A stretch of 64,000 bases of DNA, taken from positions 1-64,000 of the forward strand of contig JAOSJO010000027.1 of NCBI GenBank assembly GCA_027494055.1, in the 5' to 3' direction. The notes under the pieces were generated by a model that saw nothing but the letters and a program-made list of their open reading frames with translations, was not told the DNA's origin and ran no database searches. Source of the DNA: Anaerolineae bacterium. GTDB lineage: Bacteria; Chloroflexota; Anaerolineae; Aggregatilineales; JAFGMM01. This document shows, one piece after another, positions 56,428 through 64,000 of this stretch (its first letter is position 1; the number at the start of each line of letters is the position of its first letter). Made by a program: the position numbers and the translations under genes.

Positions 56428-57510
56428 CTACTCTGGCGGGTCGAGTTCTGGGAAGTCGGCGCGCGGGATGCGCGCCTCCACGGGAAGGATGCCGAAGGGC
56501 TTGTGCGGCTCAAGCTGGTACCAGTAGGCGGTGCTGGAGAAGTCGTCGCTGCGGCGGTTGGCGTGGCCGTGCTCAATCGAGACGCGGATCGAGCGGCTGA
56601 AGCGCACCGGGTCCAGCAGGTGCCAGCGGTACCATGAGATGAAGCCGCTGAAGTAATATCCGCCGGGCTTGGTCAGCCCAAAGAATGGCGAGACAAACTT
56701 CTCATCCGGCGCCCAGGCGGTGTTGAAGTAGTCCTCGGTGCCGGTGCCGTGCATGGTGGGCGGCCAGCGCTCACCCTCGTTGTCGTCGTCGATGAAGATC
56801 ATCTCGTCGCCCTCGCCGTACCAGTTCGTGCCGCCTTTGCCCCGGCGCAGCGCGTGGATGTTGAGGTTGCAGCCGATGTATTGGCCCTCGCCCTCAGCCT
56901 CCATGATGAGGTAGTTGCCCTCGTCACTGAGGTTGACGCCTCCTGCCTTGTAAGTGGCGTCGGCCATCTGCGCCGGCTCTTCAATGCCGTCGGTGGGGTT
57001 CTCGCGCCGCCAGCAGGCGTGCAGGCGGCCCAGGCCATCGGGCGGCGCGTCCCACAGTTCGTAGTCGATGTTGTAGTACAGGCGAAGGTCGCTGCCCATC
57101 TCGTGTTCGACCTCGATGCGCGCGCCGTTGCTGAAGGGCATGGGGAGGTAGCAGTTGAGGCCCGCGCCGTCGCGCGCGGCCATGACCATCGGCAGCGAGG
57201 CGTAGTTGGTGGTTTCGCCGTGGCCGACGCCGAAGAAGTCCCCAACCGGGACGAGCACGCTCGGCTCCGTCTCGCCGTCCCAGTACATCTTGAGCAGGGC
57301 GGTGCGGAGGTAACACGGGGAGATGCTGTGGAGCGTGAACCAGATGTGCGTGATGCAGCCGGGACCTTCCACATCGAGCAGCGTGCACTTGTCCCCCTCG
57401 GCGAGCGAGAGGCGGTCGCGGTTGCCGCCGGCGGTGTCCCAGCTTGAGGCGCGCCGGCTGCGCCGGCCATCGCGGACCCTGACGAAATCGAACCAGTCAA
57501 ACCAATTCAC
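56428..57510 (-). CDS. GH172 (DUF2961) family enzyme, copy 1
   Basis: An intact 360-residue protein. GPGCITHIWFTLHS, PVGDFFGVGHGETTNYASLPM, GLNCYLPMPFSNGARIEVE and HGTGTEDYFNTAWAPDEKF are the conserved blocks of DUF2961, now GH172. Known members act on alpha-fructofuranosides (difructose anhydride synthesis) or arabinofuranans. No signal peptide; probably cytoplasmic. GTG 57510 has AGGAG motifs upstream; the longer ORF adds only leader residues. It is a tandem paralogue of the gene upstream. Confidence 0.88.
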   Translation of the reverse strand: MNWFDWFDFVRVRDGRRSRRASSWDTAGGNRDRLSLAEGDKCTLLDVEGPGCITHIWFTLHSISPCYLRTALLKMYWDGETEPSVLVPVGDFFGVGHGETTNYASLPMVMAARDGAGLNCYLPMPFSNGARIEVEHEMGSDLRLYYNIDYELWDAPPDGLGRLHACWRRENPTDGIEEPAQMADATYKAGGVNLSDEGNYLIMEAEGEGQYIGCNLNIHALRRGKGGTNWYGEGDEMIFIDDDNEGERWPPTMHGTGTEDYFNTAWAPDEKFVSPFFGLTKPGGYYFSGFISWYRWHLLDPVRFSRSIRVSIEHGHANRRSDDFSSTAYWYQLEPHKPFGILPVEARIPRADFPELDPPE

Positions 57511-57562
57511 GGTGCTTGCTCCTGCTCCTGTAAGCGCGGCGCGTGCCCTCACGTGCGCGCCC

Positions 57563-57591
57563 GGAGGGGCGAACCCGCGGCTCGCCCCTCC
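57563..57591. repeat. GGGGCGA hairpin between the GH172 genes
   Basis: Arms GGAGGGGCGA and TCGCCCCTCC with a 9-nt loop containing a small inner stem. Same family as the hairpins at 26901 and in the 175-bp element. Confidence 0.7.
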
Positions 57592-57642
57592 CTGGCCGCA
57601 CGGGAGGCAATGACGGCCTGTCCTGAAAAGCGCCCCTGCCGC

Positions 57643-58731
57643 CTATTCCGGCGGCTTGAGTGCCGGGAAGTCGGCGCGCGGAAGGCGTTCCTCGACGGGG
57701 AGGATGCCGAAGGGCTTGTGCGGCTCCAGTTGATACCAGTAGGCGGTGCTGGAGAAGTCGTCGCTGCGGCGGTTGGCGTGGCCGTGCTCAATCGAGACGC
57801 GGACTGAGCGGCTGAAGCGCACCGGGTCCAGCAGGTGCCAGCGATACCAGGAGATGAAGCCCGTCCAGTTGTGGCCGCCGGGCTTGGTCAGCCCGAAGAA
57901 GGGCGAGTCGAACTTCTCGTCCGGCCCCCAGGCGGTGTTGAAGTAGTCCTCGGTGCCGGTGCCGTGCATGGTGGGCGGCCAGCGCTCACCCTCGTTGTCG
58001 TCGTCGACGAAGATCATCTCGTCGCCCTCACCGTACCAGTTCCAACCATCGACCTTGCTGTTGCGCATCGGGTGGATGTTGAGGTTGCAGCCGATGTACT
58101 GGCCCTTGCCCTCGGCCTCCAAGATGAGGTAGTTGCCCTCGTCGCTGAGGTTGACGCCGGCCTGCTGGAAGGTGTGGTCGGTCATATCTGGCGTCTCTTC
58201 GATGCCGTCGGTCGGGTTCTCACGCCGCCAGCAGGCGTGCAGGCGGCCCAGGTCGTCCTGCGGCGCGTCCCACAGCTCGTAGTCGATGTTGTAGTACAGG
58301 CGCGTCTCGGTGGCGAAGTTCTCGCTCGTCACCTCGATGCGCGCGCCGTTGCTGAAGGGCATGGGGAGGTAGCAGTTGAGGCCCGCGCCGTCGCGCGCGG
58401 CCATGACCATCGGCAGCGAGGCGTAGTTGGTGGTCTCGGCGTGGCCGACGCCGAAGAAATCGCCGACCGGGACGAGCACGCTCGGCTCCTCTTCGCCGTC
58501 CCAGTACATCTTGAGCAGGACCTTGCGGAGGTAGTAAGGCTCGATGCTGTGGAGCGTGAACCAGATGTGCGTGATGCAGCCGGGACCTTCCACGTCAAGC
58601 AGGGTGTGCGTCGTGCCGCGCACGATGGCGAGGCGGTCGCGGTTGCCGCCGGCGGTGTCCCAGCTTGAGGCGCGCCGGCTGCGCCTGGAGTCGTTGATGC
58701 GCACGAAGTCGAACCAGTCGAAGTTGTTCAT
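57643..58731 (-). CDS. GH172 (DUF2961) family enzyme, copy 2
   Basis: An intact 362-residue protein, collinear with copy 1 and identical over long blocks, for example NRDRLA/SL, LPMVMAARDGAGLNCYLPM and SDDFSSTAYWYQLEPHKPF. Differences lie in the region around residues 115-125 and 185-235 (TSENFATETRL, NSKVDGWNWYG). GH172 enzymes are homo-oligomers; two paralogues might form mixed oligomers or split substrate range. It follows the permease genes by 42 nt. Confidence 0.88.
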   Translation of the reverse strand: MNNFDWFDFVRINDSRRSRRASSWDTAGGNRDRLAIVRGTTHTLLDVEGPGCITHIWFTLHSIEPYYLRKVLLKMYWDGEEEPSVLVPVGDFFGVGHAETTNYASLPMVMAARDGAGLNCYLPMPFSNGARIEVTSENFATETRLYYNIDYELWDAPQDDLGRLHACWRRENPTDGIEETPDMTDHTFQQAGVNLSDEGNYLILEAEGKGQYIGCNLNIHPMRNSKVDGWNWYGEGDEMIFVDDDNEGERWPPTMHGTGTEDYFNTAWGPDEKFDSPFFGLTKPGGHNWTGFISWYRWHLLDPVRFSRSVRVSIEHGHANRRSDDFSSTAYWYQLEPHKPFGILPVEERLPRADFPALKPPE

Positions 58732-58773
58732 TCAGGTCCCTCCATGTATCGGTGATGGATCAAAAGCGCAGGT

Positions 58774-59640
58774 TCAGCCTTTCAGGCCAGAGAGCGCCAT
58801 GCCCCGGACGATGTGCTTCTGGAAGAACAGGAAGACGATGAGCATCGGGATGCTGGCGAGCGCCGCGCCCGACATGGTCCCGCCCCAGTCCGCGCCGGTC
58901 TCCAGTGTCGTGAGCCGGGAGAGGCCGACCTGGAGCGTCTGCATGTGGTCGGAGTTGACGACGATCAACGGCCAGAGGAAGTCGTTCCAGTGGCCGAGGA
59001 AGGTGAAGATCACGACCACGGCCAGCGCCGGGCGCGCCATCGGCAGGCACACGCGCCAGAACAGGCCGAATTCCGAGACGCCATCGATGCGGCCGGCGTC
59101 GAGCAGCTCGTTGGGGATGTTGCCCATGAACTGCCGCATGACGAACACGCCGAAGGCGCTGAGCATCCCCGGCATCAGGATGCCCACCAGGCTGTCGATC
59201 CAGCCGATCTGGGCGATGGCGACGTACCAGGGGATGATGAGCATCTCGGTGGGGATCATGATCGTCGAAAGGATGAGGACGAACATGACCTCCCGGCCAC
59301 GGAATTCGTACTTGGCGAAGACGAAGCCGGCCAGGGAAGAGAAGAAGGCCACGCTCGCCGTCGCAATGGCCGCCACGATGATGGTGTTGAGGTACCAGCG
59401 TGGCAGAAGGCTGGCGCTGAGCATGCGCTCGTAGTGTTCGAGGCTGAACTGCTCCGGGATCAGGCTGATGTTGTACCACGTCCCGCGCGCCTTGAACGAC
59501 GTTGAGAGCATCCACAGGTAGGGGAAGATCATGACGAACCCGCCCAGCGCCAGCAGCGCGTACTGCATGGGCGCGTGAGGGTCCCCTGGGAGCGGTCGGC
59601 CTCGTGAGTGGAGGTGGCTTGCGCGCTCATCAGTACTCAA
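58774..59640 (-). CDS. sugar ABC transporter permease, MalG type
   Basis: An intact 288-residue membrane protein. ALLALGGFVMIFPYLWMLSTSFK is the first helix, and the EAA loop is ELLDAGRIDGVSEFGLFWRVCLPMARPAL. The end FFQKHIVRGMALSGLKG is canonical. It overlaps the MalF-type gene upstream by 11 nt. Confidence 0.92.
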   Translation of the reverse strand: MSTDERASHLHSRGRPLPGDPHAPMQYALLALGGFVMIFPYLWMLSTSFKARGTWYNISLIPEQFSLEHYERMLSASLLPRWYLNTIIVAAIATASVAFFSSLAGFVFAKYEFRGREVMFVLILSTIMIPTEMLIIPWYVAIAQIGWIDSLVGILMPGMLSAFGVFVMRQFMGNIPNELLDAGRIDGVSEFGLFWRVCLPMARPALAVVVIFTFLGHWNDFLWPLIVVNSDHMQTLQVGLSRLTTLETGADWGGTMSGAALASIPMLIVFLFFQKHIVRGMALSGLKG

Positions 59641-60585
59641 ACTCCCGCACCAGCAGGCGGCGCTGAATCAGGGTCGCGATGAGCACCATCGCGAAGAAGA
59701 TCACCGCGATGGCCGACGCGCGGCCCATCTGCAGGGAGAAGAACGCCTCCTTGTAGATGAGGAGCGGCATGGTGAGGGTGGAGCTGAGCGGCCCGCCGAA
59801 GCCATCCTTGCTCATCAGGCGCACGAACGTGAAGCTCTGTAAAGAGGAGATGAGCGCCAGCACGATCACCAGGACCAGCGTGCGGTTCAGCAGGGGGATG
59901 GTGATCTTGCGGAAGCGCTGCCAGGCGCTCGCGCCGTCTACCATAGCGGCCTCGTATAGCTCCTCCGGGATGTCTTCCAGGCCGGCGAGGAAGATGATCG
60001 CGTAGTACCCGATGCCGGCCCAGATCGTCACGGCGATGATGGACATGAGCGCCGTGCGCGGGTCGCCGAGGAAGTAGATACGTGGCAACTTGAGGGTGTC
60101 AAAAATGTAGGTGAAGAGGCCGAAGTTTGGCAGGTAAAGGAATTTGAACACCCAGGCGATGGCGACGCCAGAGGTCACGAACGGGATGAAGTAGAGCATC
60201 CGGAAGAGACCCTTGGCCCGCCGGATGCTGTGCAGCAGCAGCGCGATGCCCAGCGCGAGCACCGTGACGATGGGCACGCGCACCCCTGCGAAGACCAGCG
60301 TGTTGCGCAGCGCGGCGTGGAACGAGGGATTGCTGACGACATTGGTGTAGTTGTCCAGGCCGATGAAGTTCCGCTCGGCGCGGATGGTCACATAGTCCTC
60401 GAAGCTGAACAGGAACGAGGTGGGCATGGCCGAGAAATTGACGAACATGAAGTGGAGAGGAAGGGCAGGGCGACGAAGATGTAGGCCCACATCTTCTTGC
60501 GCTGCGCGAGCGATAGCCGCGCGGTTGGAAGCGCGCGCGTCTGGTGCGCCGCCACGTGCGATGAACGGTCGGTGGGGGTTCCCAT
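59630..60585 (-). CDS. sugar ABC transporter permease, MalF type (frameshifted)
   Basis: About 318 residues after repair of one break near 60455, which separates the first helix (KKMWAYIFVALPFL) from the rest. The EAA loop is ELYEAAMVDGASAWQRFRKITIPLLN. With the MalG-type product it forms the channel of the second sugar importer. No ATPase gene lies nearby. Start ATG at 60585. Confidence 0.85.
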
Positions 60586-60736
60586 AAACGATACCCCATT
60601 GAATACAGTCTGTTTAATCGACGCGGTGTCTCGCTGTGTATCACGCGCCGCCAGGCGGCGCGAATCACGCCGGGATTGCCTCGAGGGCGCGCCCGCGCGT
60701 GCGGACGGTTCTGCCCTCGGAGGCGTTGCCGGGTTT

Positions 60737-60770
60737 CAGGCCCCGATGCCGTGACAGATGTCGGGGCCTG
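60737..60770 (-). repeat. hairpin between binding-protein and permease genes
   Basis: Perfect 10-bp arms CAGGCCCCGA and TCGGGGCCTG with a 14-nt loop, 10 nt past the binding-protein stop on the minus strand. Third example of an inverted repeat at this junction in the window. Confidence 0.7.
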
Positions 60771-60779
60771 GCGTGCGTA

Positions 60780-62058
60780 TTACCAGTCGGCGAAGAAGGC
60801 GTCGCGGACGGCCTGGTCGCACTCGGTGCCCATATTGAGCGCCTCCATGCTGTCCATGCCGGCGACGGTCACGGCGTCGTACATGTCGAGGGCGCATTGG
60901 CGTTCGGCGAGTTCGTCAGCCCAGAACGTGCCGGTGGTCTGCTCCAACTGCTGGATGAATGGGGCGAGAATGGGGTCCTCAGCATACTTGGGCATGTCGA
61001 TCATGTCCAGGCGGCTCGGTAGCTCGCCGGTCTCGTCGTTGTACCGCTCCTGGCCCTCCGGCGAGGCCATGTAGAGCAGGAACTTGGTGGCGGCGTCGAG
61101 CTTGGCCGGGTCGTCGAGCGCCTTGGTGGTCAGCGCGAGCGGCCACGACGAGCCGGTGGTGAAGCGGCCCGCCGGCCCTTCGGGCATGACGGCGGTGGCC
61201 CACTCAACGCCGGGCGCGGCGTTGTCGCGCAGGAAGCCAACGGCGAACGTGAGCTGCGGCGTCATGCAGGTCAGGCCAGCGGCGAAAGCCTCAAGCTCAC
61301 CCTCGTAGAAGCCGGGCACGGAGACGTTGTGGACCTCGCTGAGGTCGATCATGAAATTCCACGCATCGACCGCGCCGCCTTCGTTCCACAGGGTGGTCAT
61401 GTTGTCTTCGCTGAATACCTCCCCGCCGAAGGCCCTGGATCAGCGGACGCCACCAGTTCCAGCCGTCGCCGCCCCATTCGAGGTAGTAGCCGGCCTGGAC
61501 GATGTTGCCGTTGTCGTCGTACTTGGTGCAGTCGATGGCGGCCTGGACGAACTCATCCCAGGTGTCGGGCGGTGCATCCCAGCCGGCCTCGGCCAGAAAG
61601 TTGATGTTGTAGACGAGGGCGAAGTTGCGGATCGAGGTGGGGACGGAGTAGTGGTCGCCCTTGAGGAAGGTCGCATCGACGAAGGGGGCGAACTCCTCGA
61701 TCAGGACTTCCTGGACCTGATCTGGAAGCGGGGCGATGAAGCCCGACTTCATCCAGAAGGGCGCCCAGCCGAAGTAGATCATTGCGACTTCGGGGCCGGT
61801 GCCGGCGGGCACAGAGGCGGCAATCTTGGTCTGGTATTCGTCATAGGGGAAGACCGACTGGATCACCTCGATGTCGGGGTATAGCTCGTTGAAGCCTTCG
61901 ATGACGCTGGCGATGCCTTCGATCTTGCCCCCACTCTCGTGCTGCCAGACCTCAATCGTGACCGGTTCTTGGGCGGTGACGCCCGCAGCGACGAGGCTGC
62001 TGAGCAAGAGGGCGCTGACCAGCAGGAACGCGGTAAAGCGGGACTTTGCCTTCTTCAT
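60780..62058 (-). CDS. sugar ABC transporter substrate-binding protein (frameshifted)
   Basis: About 426 residues after repair of one break near 61430 (expected LIQAFGGEVFSEDN). A signal peptide (FTAFLLVSALLLSSLVAAGVTAQ) precedes the SBP_bac_1 fold: VTIEVWQHESGGKIEG, GTGPEVAMIYFGWAPFWMKSGFIAPL, SVPTSIRNFALVYN. AAAGGAG lies about 11 nt before the ATG. With the GH172 genes downstream, a fructofuranosyl or arabinofuranosyl oligosaccharide is the likely ligand; this is inference. Confidence 0.86.
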
Positions 62059-62233
62059 CTGCCATGATCTCCTTTCATCACGTGTGTGGTGAAAAATGGT
62101 TGAAAGGCGCGGACAACCTCAATACACTTAACCTCCTTTGTTGCCTGAACTGCCTGATCGGCGCAACGACGCAAAGGCAAGGCAGCGGGCATGGGCGCTG
62201 GGGGATGTGTGAGCGACCCGATTCGGCTCATTG
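62059..62233. other. intergenic region between LacI and binding-protein genes
   Basis: TTTCATCAC and GTGGTGAAA (about 62073-62094) form a near-perfect inverted repeat just before the binding-protein gene, overlapping its ribosome-binding site. It does not match the LacI operator at 63272-63289 in spacing. I see no confident promoter here. Confidence 0.35.
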
Positions 62234-63259
62234 CTACGAGGCTGCCTTTCGCGCTGAGGTAGGGGGACTCCCGCATGACTGGCGCACGATGAGGTCCGTA
62301 TCCAGGACGACGGTGCGCACCGCGCCTTCGGGGTCCATGATACGCTCCATAAGCAGTTCCGCCGCGCGTGCGCCGATGTCGAACGCCGGCTGCACCACCG
62401 TCGTCAGCGGCGGGTTGATCGAAATGGCCCAGGGCAGGTTGTCGAAACCGATCACTGCGATGTCGTTGGGTATCTTGTAGCGGGTTTCGTGGATGGCGTT
62501 CAGCGCGCCAATGGTCATGAGGTTGTTGGCGGCGAAGAGCGCGGTGGGTGGGTCTGGGAGCGCAAGCAGTTCGTGGGCGAGGGTGTAGCCGCCTTCTTGC
62601 TGGTAATCGCCAAAGCGCACCAGGCTCAGATCGACGGGCAGGCCGGCGTCGCCCATCGCCTGCAGGTAACCGGCGTAACGCTCGCGACCGCTGGTGAGGT
62701 GCTGCGGGCCGTTGAGGATGGCGACGCGCCGGTGGCCGAGGCGGATGAAGTGCGCGATAGCGGACCGCACGCCGCTGAAGTTGTCGGCGAGCACGGTGTC
62801 GAGTTCCTGGTCCTGCATCCGGCGGTCGATGACGACGACGGGCAGGCACTCGCGCACGACCCGCATGAGGACCGGCGAGGTTTCCTTGACCGGGGCGATG
62901 ATGAGGCCGGCGACTTCTTCAGTGCGCATGAGTTCGATCAGGTCGTTTTCCCGGTTCTGGTCGATGTTGGCGTTGCCGATGAGCACGCTGAGGTGCTCTT
63001 TGGAGAAGGCGGCCTCCATGCCGCTGAGGGCGACGGTGTAGAACGGGTTGTTGATGTCGGAGAAGATGACACCGACGACGCGGCTCTGCGCCGAGCGCAG
63101 GCGCTGGGCGACGCGGTTGGGCCGGTATCCCAGCGCCTCGATGGCGTCCAGGACGCGGTCACGGACATCGTCCGCGACGTAAGGGTGCCGGTTCAGCACA
63201 CGGGAAACCGTGGCTGGCGATACGCCGGCGTGTTTGGCGACATCTTTAATCGTGGTCAT
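62234..63259 (-). CDS. LacI-family transcriptional repressor
   Basis: An intact 341-residue regulator. The N-terminal HTH is TTIKDVAKHAGVSPATVSRVLNRHPYVADDVRDRV with the hinge helix RPNRVAQRLRS. The periplasmic-binding-like domain follows (VVGVIFSDINNPFYTVALSGME, LADNFSGVRSAIAHFI, NDIAVIGFDNLPWA). It presumably controls the GH172/ABC cluster downstream and itself, and is released by a sugar. ATG 63259 is the family start; the longer ORF would include the operator. Confidence 0.92.
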   Translation of the reverse strand: MTTIKDVAKHAGVSPATVSRVLNRHPYVADDVRDRVLDAIEALGYRPNRVAQRLRSAQSRVVGVIFSDINNPFYTVALSGMEAAFSKEHLSVLIGNANIDQNRENDLIELMRTEEVAGLIIAPVKETSPVLMRVVRECLPVVVIDRRMQDQELDTVLADNFSGVRSAIAHFIRLGHRRVAILNGPQHLTSGRERYAGYLQAMGDAGLPVDLSLVRFGDYQQEGGYTLAHELLALPDPPTALFAANNLMTIGALNAIHETRYKIPNDIAVIGFDNLPWAISINPPLTTVVQPAFDIGARAAELLMERIMDPEGAVRTVVLDTDLIVRQSCGSPPTSARKAAS

Positions 63260-63271
63260 GCGACTGGAAGG

Positions 63272-63296
63272 TGTGAAAACGATTTCACATACTATA
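63272..63296 (-). promoter_or_regulatory. LacI operator with adjacent -10 element
   Basis: TGTGAAAACGATTTCACA (63272-63289) is a palindrome with 7-bp arms and the central CG typical of LacI-family sites. On the minus strand a -10 TATAGT (63291-63296) lies directly upstream, so the operator covers the transcript start 13 nt before the repressor ATG. This indicates autoregulation. Confidence 0.8.
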
Positions 63297-63338
63297 GCAG
63301 AAGACCGCGCGCGTGTCAATGCGTTTCCCCGGCGTCAT

Positions 63339-63484
63339 TGCATGGCAAAGTCCGGGGGCAGATTGAAACACGATGACACGAAAGGCGCGCAACATGCGCC
63401 CGACCTTTCGTGACTTCGTATCTTTCGTGCTTTCGTGTTACGAATCTATGGTGCGTGTATCTCCACTCCCGCACTTTATCATGC
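63339..63484. repeat. interspersed repeat, copy 2 (about 146 bp)
   Basis: Relative of 6192-6356, with the same order of landmarks (TGCATGG, GAAACACG, ACGAAAGGCGCG, CTTTCGTG, TTCGTGTTACG, GGTGCGTG). Located between the LacI and MoxR genes. Confidence 0.75.
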
Positions 63485-63595
63485 TATCCCCCGGTGTCCT
63501 GGCGGATGTGCCTGGAATTGGGGGCGGTTTGGGTCCGTCATGGCTATGAGGGTCCAAGATGAGGGAGGCGGGCAGGTCGGCGAACCGCGATGGCG

Positions 63596-63624
63596 TTGTG
63601 ACGCCTGTGGCGGTAGGCTATAAT
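63596..63624 (+). promoter_or_regulatory. promoter of the MoxR gene
   Basis: TTGTGA at 63596-63601, exactly 17 nt, TATAAT at 63619-63624. Confidence 0.65.
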
Positions 63625-63658
63625 CCGCCAGTCTTTGAGTAAGGAGTGGTAAGCGGCG

Positions 63659-64000
63659 ATGCAGATTGTGCGTGAAATTGTAAGGCGGATTACGGCGAAC
63701 GTCAGCCAGGTCATCATCGGCAAACAGCGCGAAATCCAGCTCACCGTCATCGGGTTGTTGTGCCAGGGCCACATTCTGATCGAGGACGTGCCCGGCGTGG
63801 GCAAGACCATGATGGCGAAGGCTCTGGCCCGGTCGATGGGCTGCTCGTTCCGGCGGATCCAGTTTACGCCGGACATGCTGCCCAGCGACGTCACCGGCAC
63901 GACGATCTACAACCAGGCCGCCGGGCGGTTCGAGTTCCGCCCCGGCCCGATCATGGCGCAGGTGGTGCTCACCGACGAGATCAACCGCGCCACCCCCAAG
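63659..64000 (+). CDS. MoxR-family AAA ATPase (partial, cut by window end)
   Basis: The first 114 residues are visible. IIGKQREIQLTVIGLLCQGHILIEDVPGVGKTMMAKALAR holds the Walker A motif (GVGKT), QFTPDMLPSDVTGT is the MoxR signature, and VVLTDEINRATPK starts Walker B and sensor region. MoxR ATPases act as chaperones with VWA-domain and DUF58 proteins, usually encoded next door. AAGGAG lies 12 nt before ATG 63659. Confidence 0.92.
   Translation, partial: MQIVREIVRRITANVSQVIIGKQREIQLTVIGLLCQGHILIEDVPGVGKTMMAKALARSMGCSFRRIQFTPDMLPSDVTGTTIYNQAAGRFEFRPGPIMAQVVLTDEINRATPK

Overview
The window is a 64 kb piece of a GC-rich bacterial chromosome. The gene set best fits the phylum Chloroflexota (Anaerolineae-like): many secreted bacterial-SH3 proteins, a Rab-like small GTPase, FprA-type reductases, an adenosylcobalamin-dependent ribonucleotide reductase, and families of short hairpin repeats between genes. 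This placement is inferred from gene content, not from a phylogeny. Long stretches without coding capacity are few and mostly hold repeats.

Layout. 1-554: 3' end of 23S rRNA and 5S rRNA. 0.6-13.4 kb: HIT hydrolase, DinB-like protein, secreted SH3 and propeller proteins, Rab-like GTPase, fasciclin protein, endonuclease III, MFS transporter, two tandem FprA reductases. 13.9-18 kb: a giant adenylyl cyclase built like animal soluble cyclase (C1-C2-NTPase-TPR). 18.2-21.3 kb: nrdR-nrdJ with possible NrdR boxes. 21.5-29.8 kb: threonine synthase, serine hydrolase, PH-domain protein, GNAT, a peptide-type ABC importer, ZIP transporter. 30-40.5 kb: a stress island with two sll1863-like coiled-coil proteins, a GAF-PAS histidine kinase and LuxR regulator, two PfkB kinases, a YflT-like protein, a PRC-barrel protein, a ferritin-like protein and trehalose synthesis (otsA, otsB). 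40.7-46.3 kb: RibD/DHFR-like gene and a pyrBCDEF operon. 46.7-54.2 kb: ROK repressor, sugar ABC importer, GH66 and GH15 enzymes, a probable dextran/isomaltooligosaccharide locus. 54.3-63.3 kb, opposite strand: LacI repressor, second sugar ABC importer, two GH172 (DUF2961) enzymes, a class A serine hydrolase and an M24 peptidase. 63.7 kb to the end: start of a MoxR ATPase.

The most striking signal is a promoter design shared by four transcription units of the stress island (upstream of the coiled-coil operon, the PRC-barrel operon, the ferritin gene and otsA). Each has CCyATGC, then AACCssC, exactly 9 nt, CATGT, exactly 19 nt, and a -10 hexamer. This suggests one regulator, possibly the LuxR/histidine-kinase pair encoded inside the island. 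The ROK and LacI genes each have a clear palindromic operator before their start.

Caution for users: about 26 genes carry at least 35 apparent frameshifts, many of them in runs of four to seven G or C. They hit essential genes and correct cleanly to intact families, so they look like indel errors of the assembly. Gene coordinates given here span the repaired reading frames.
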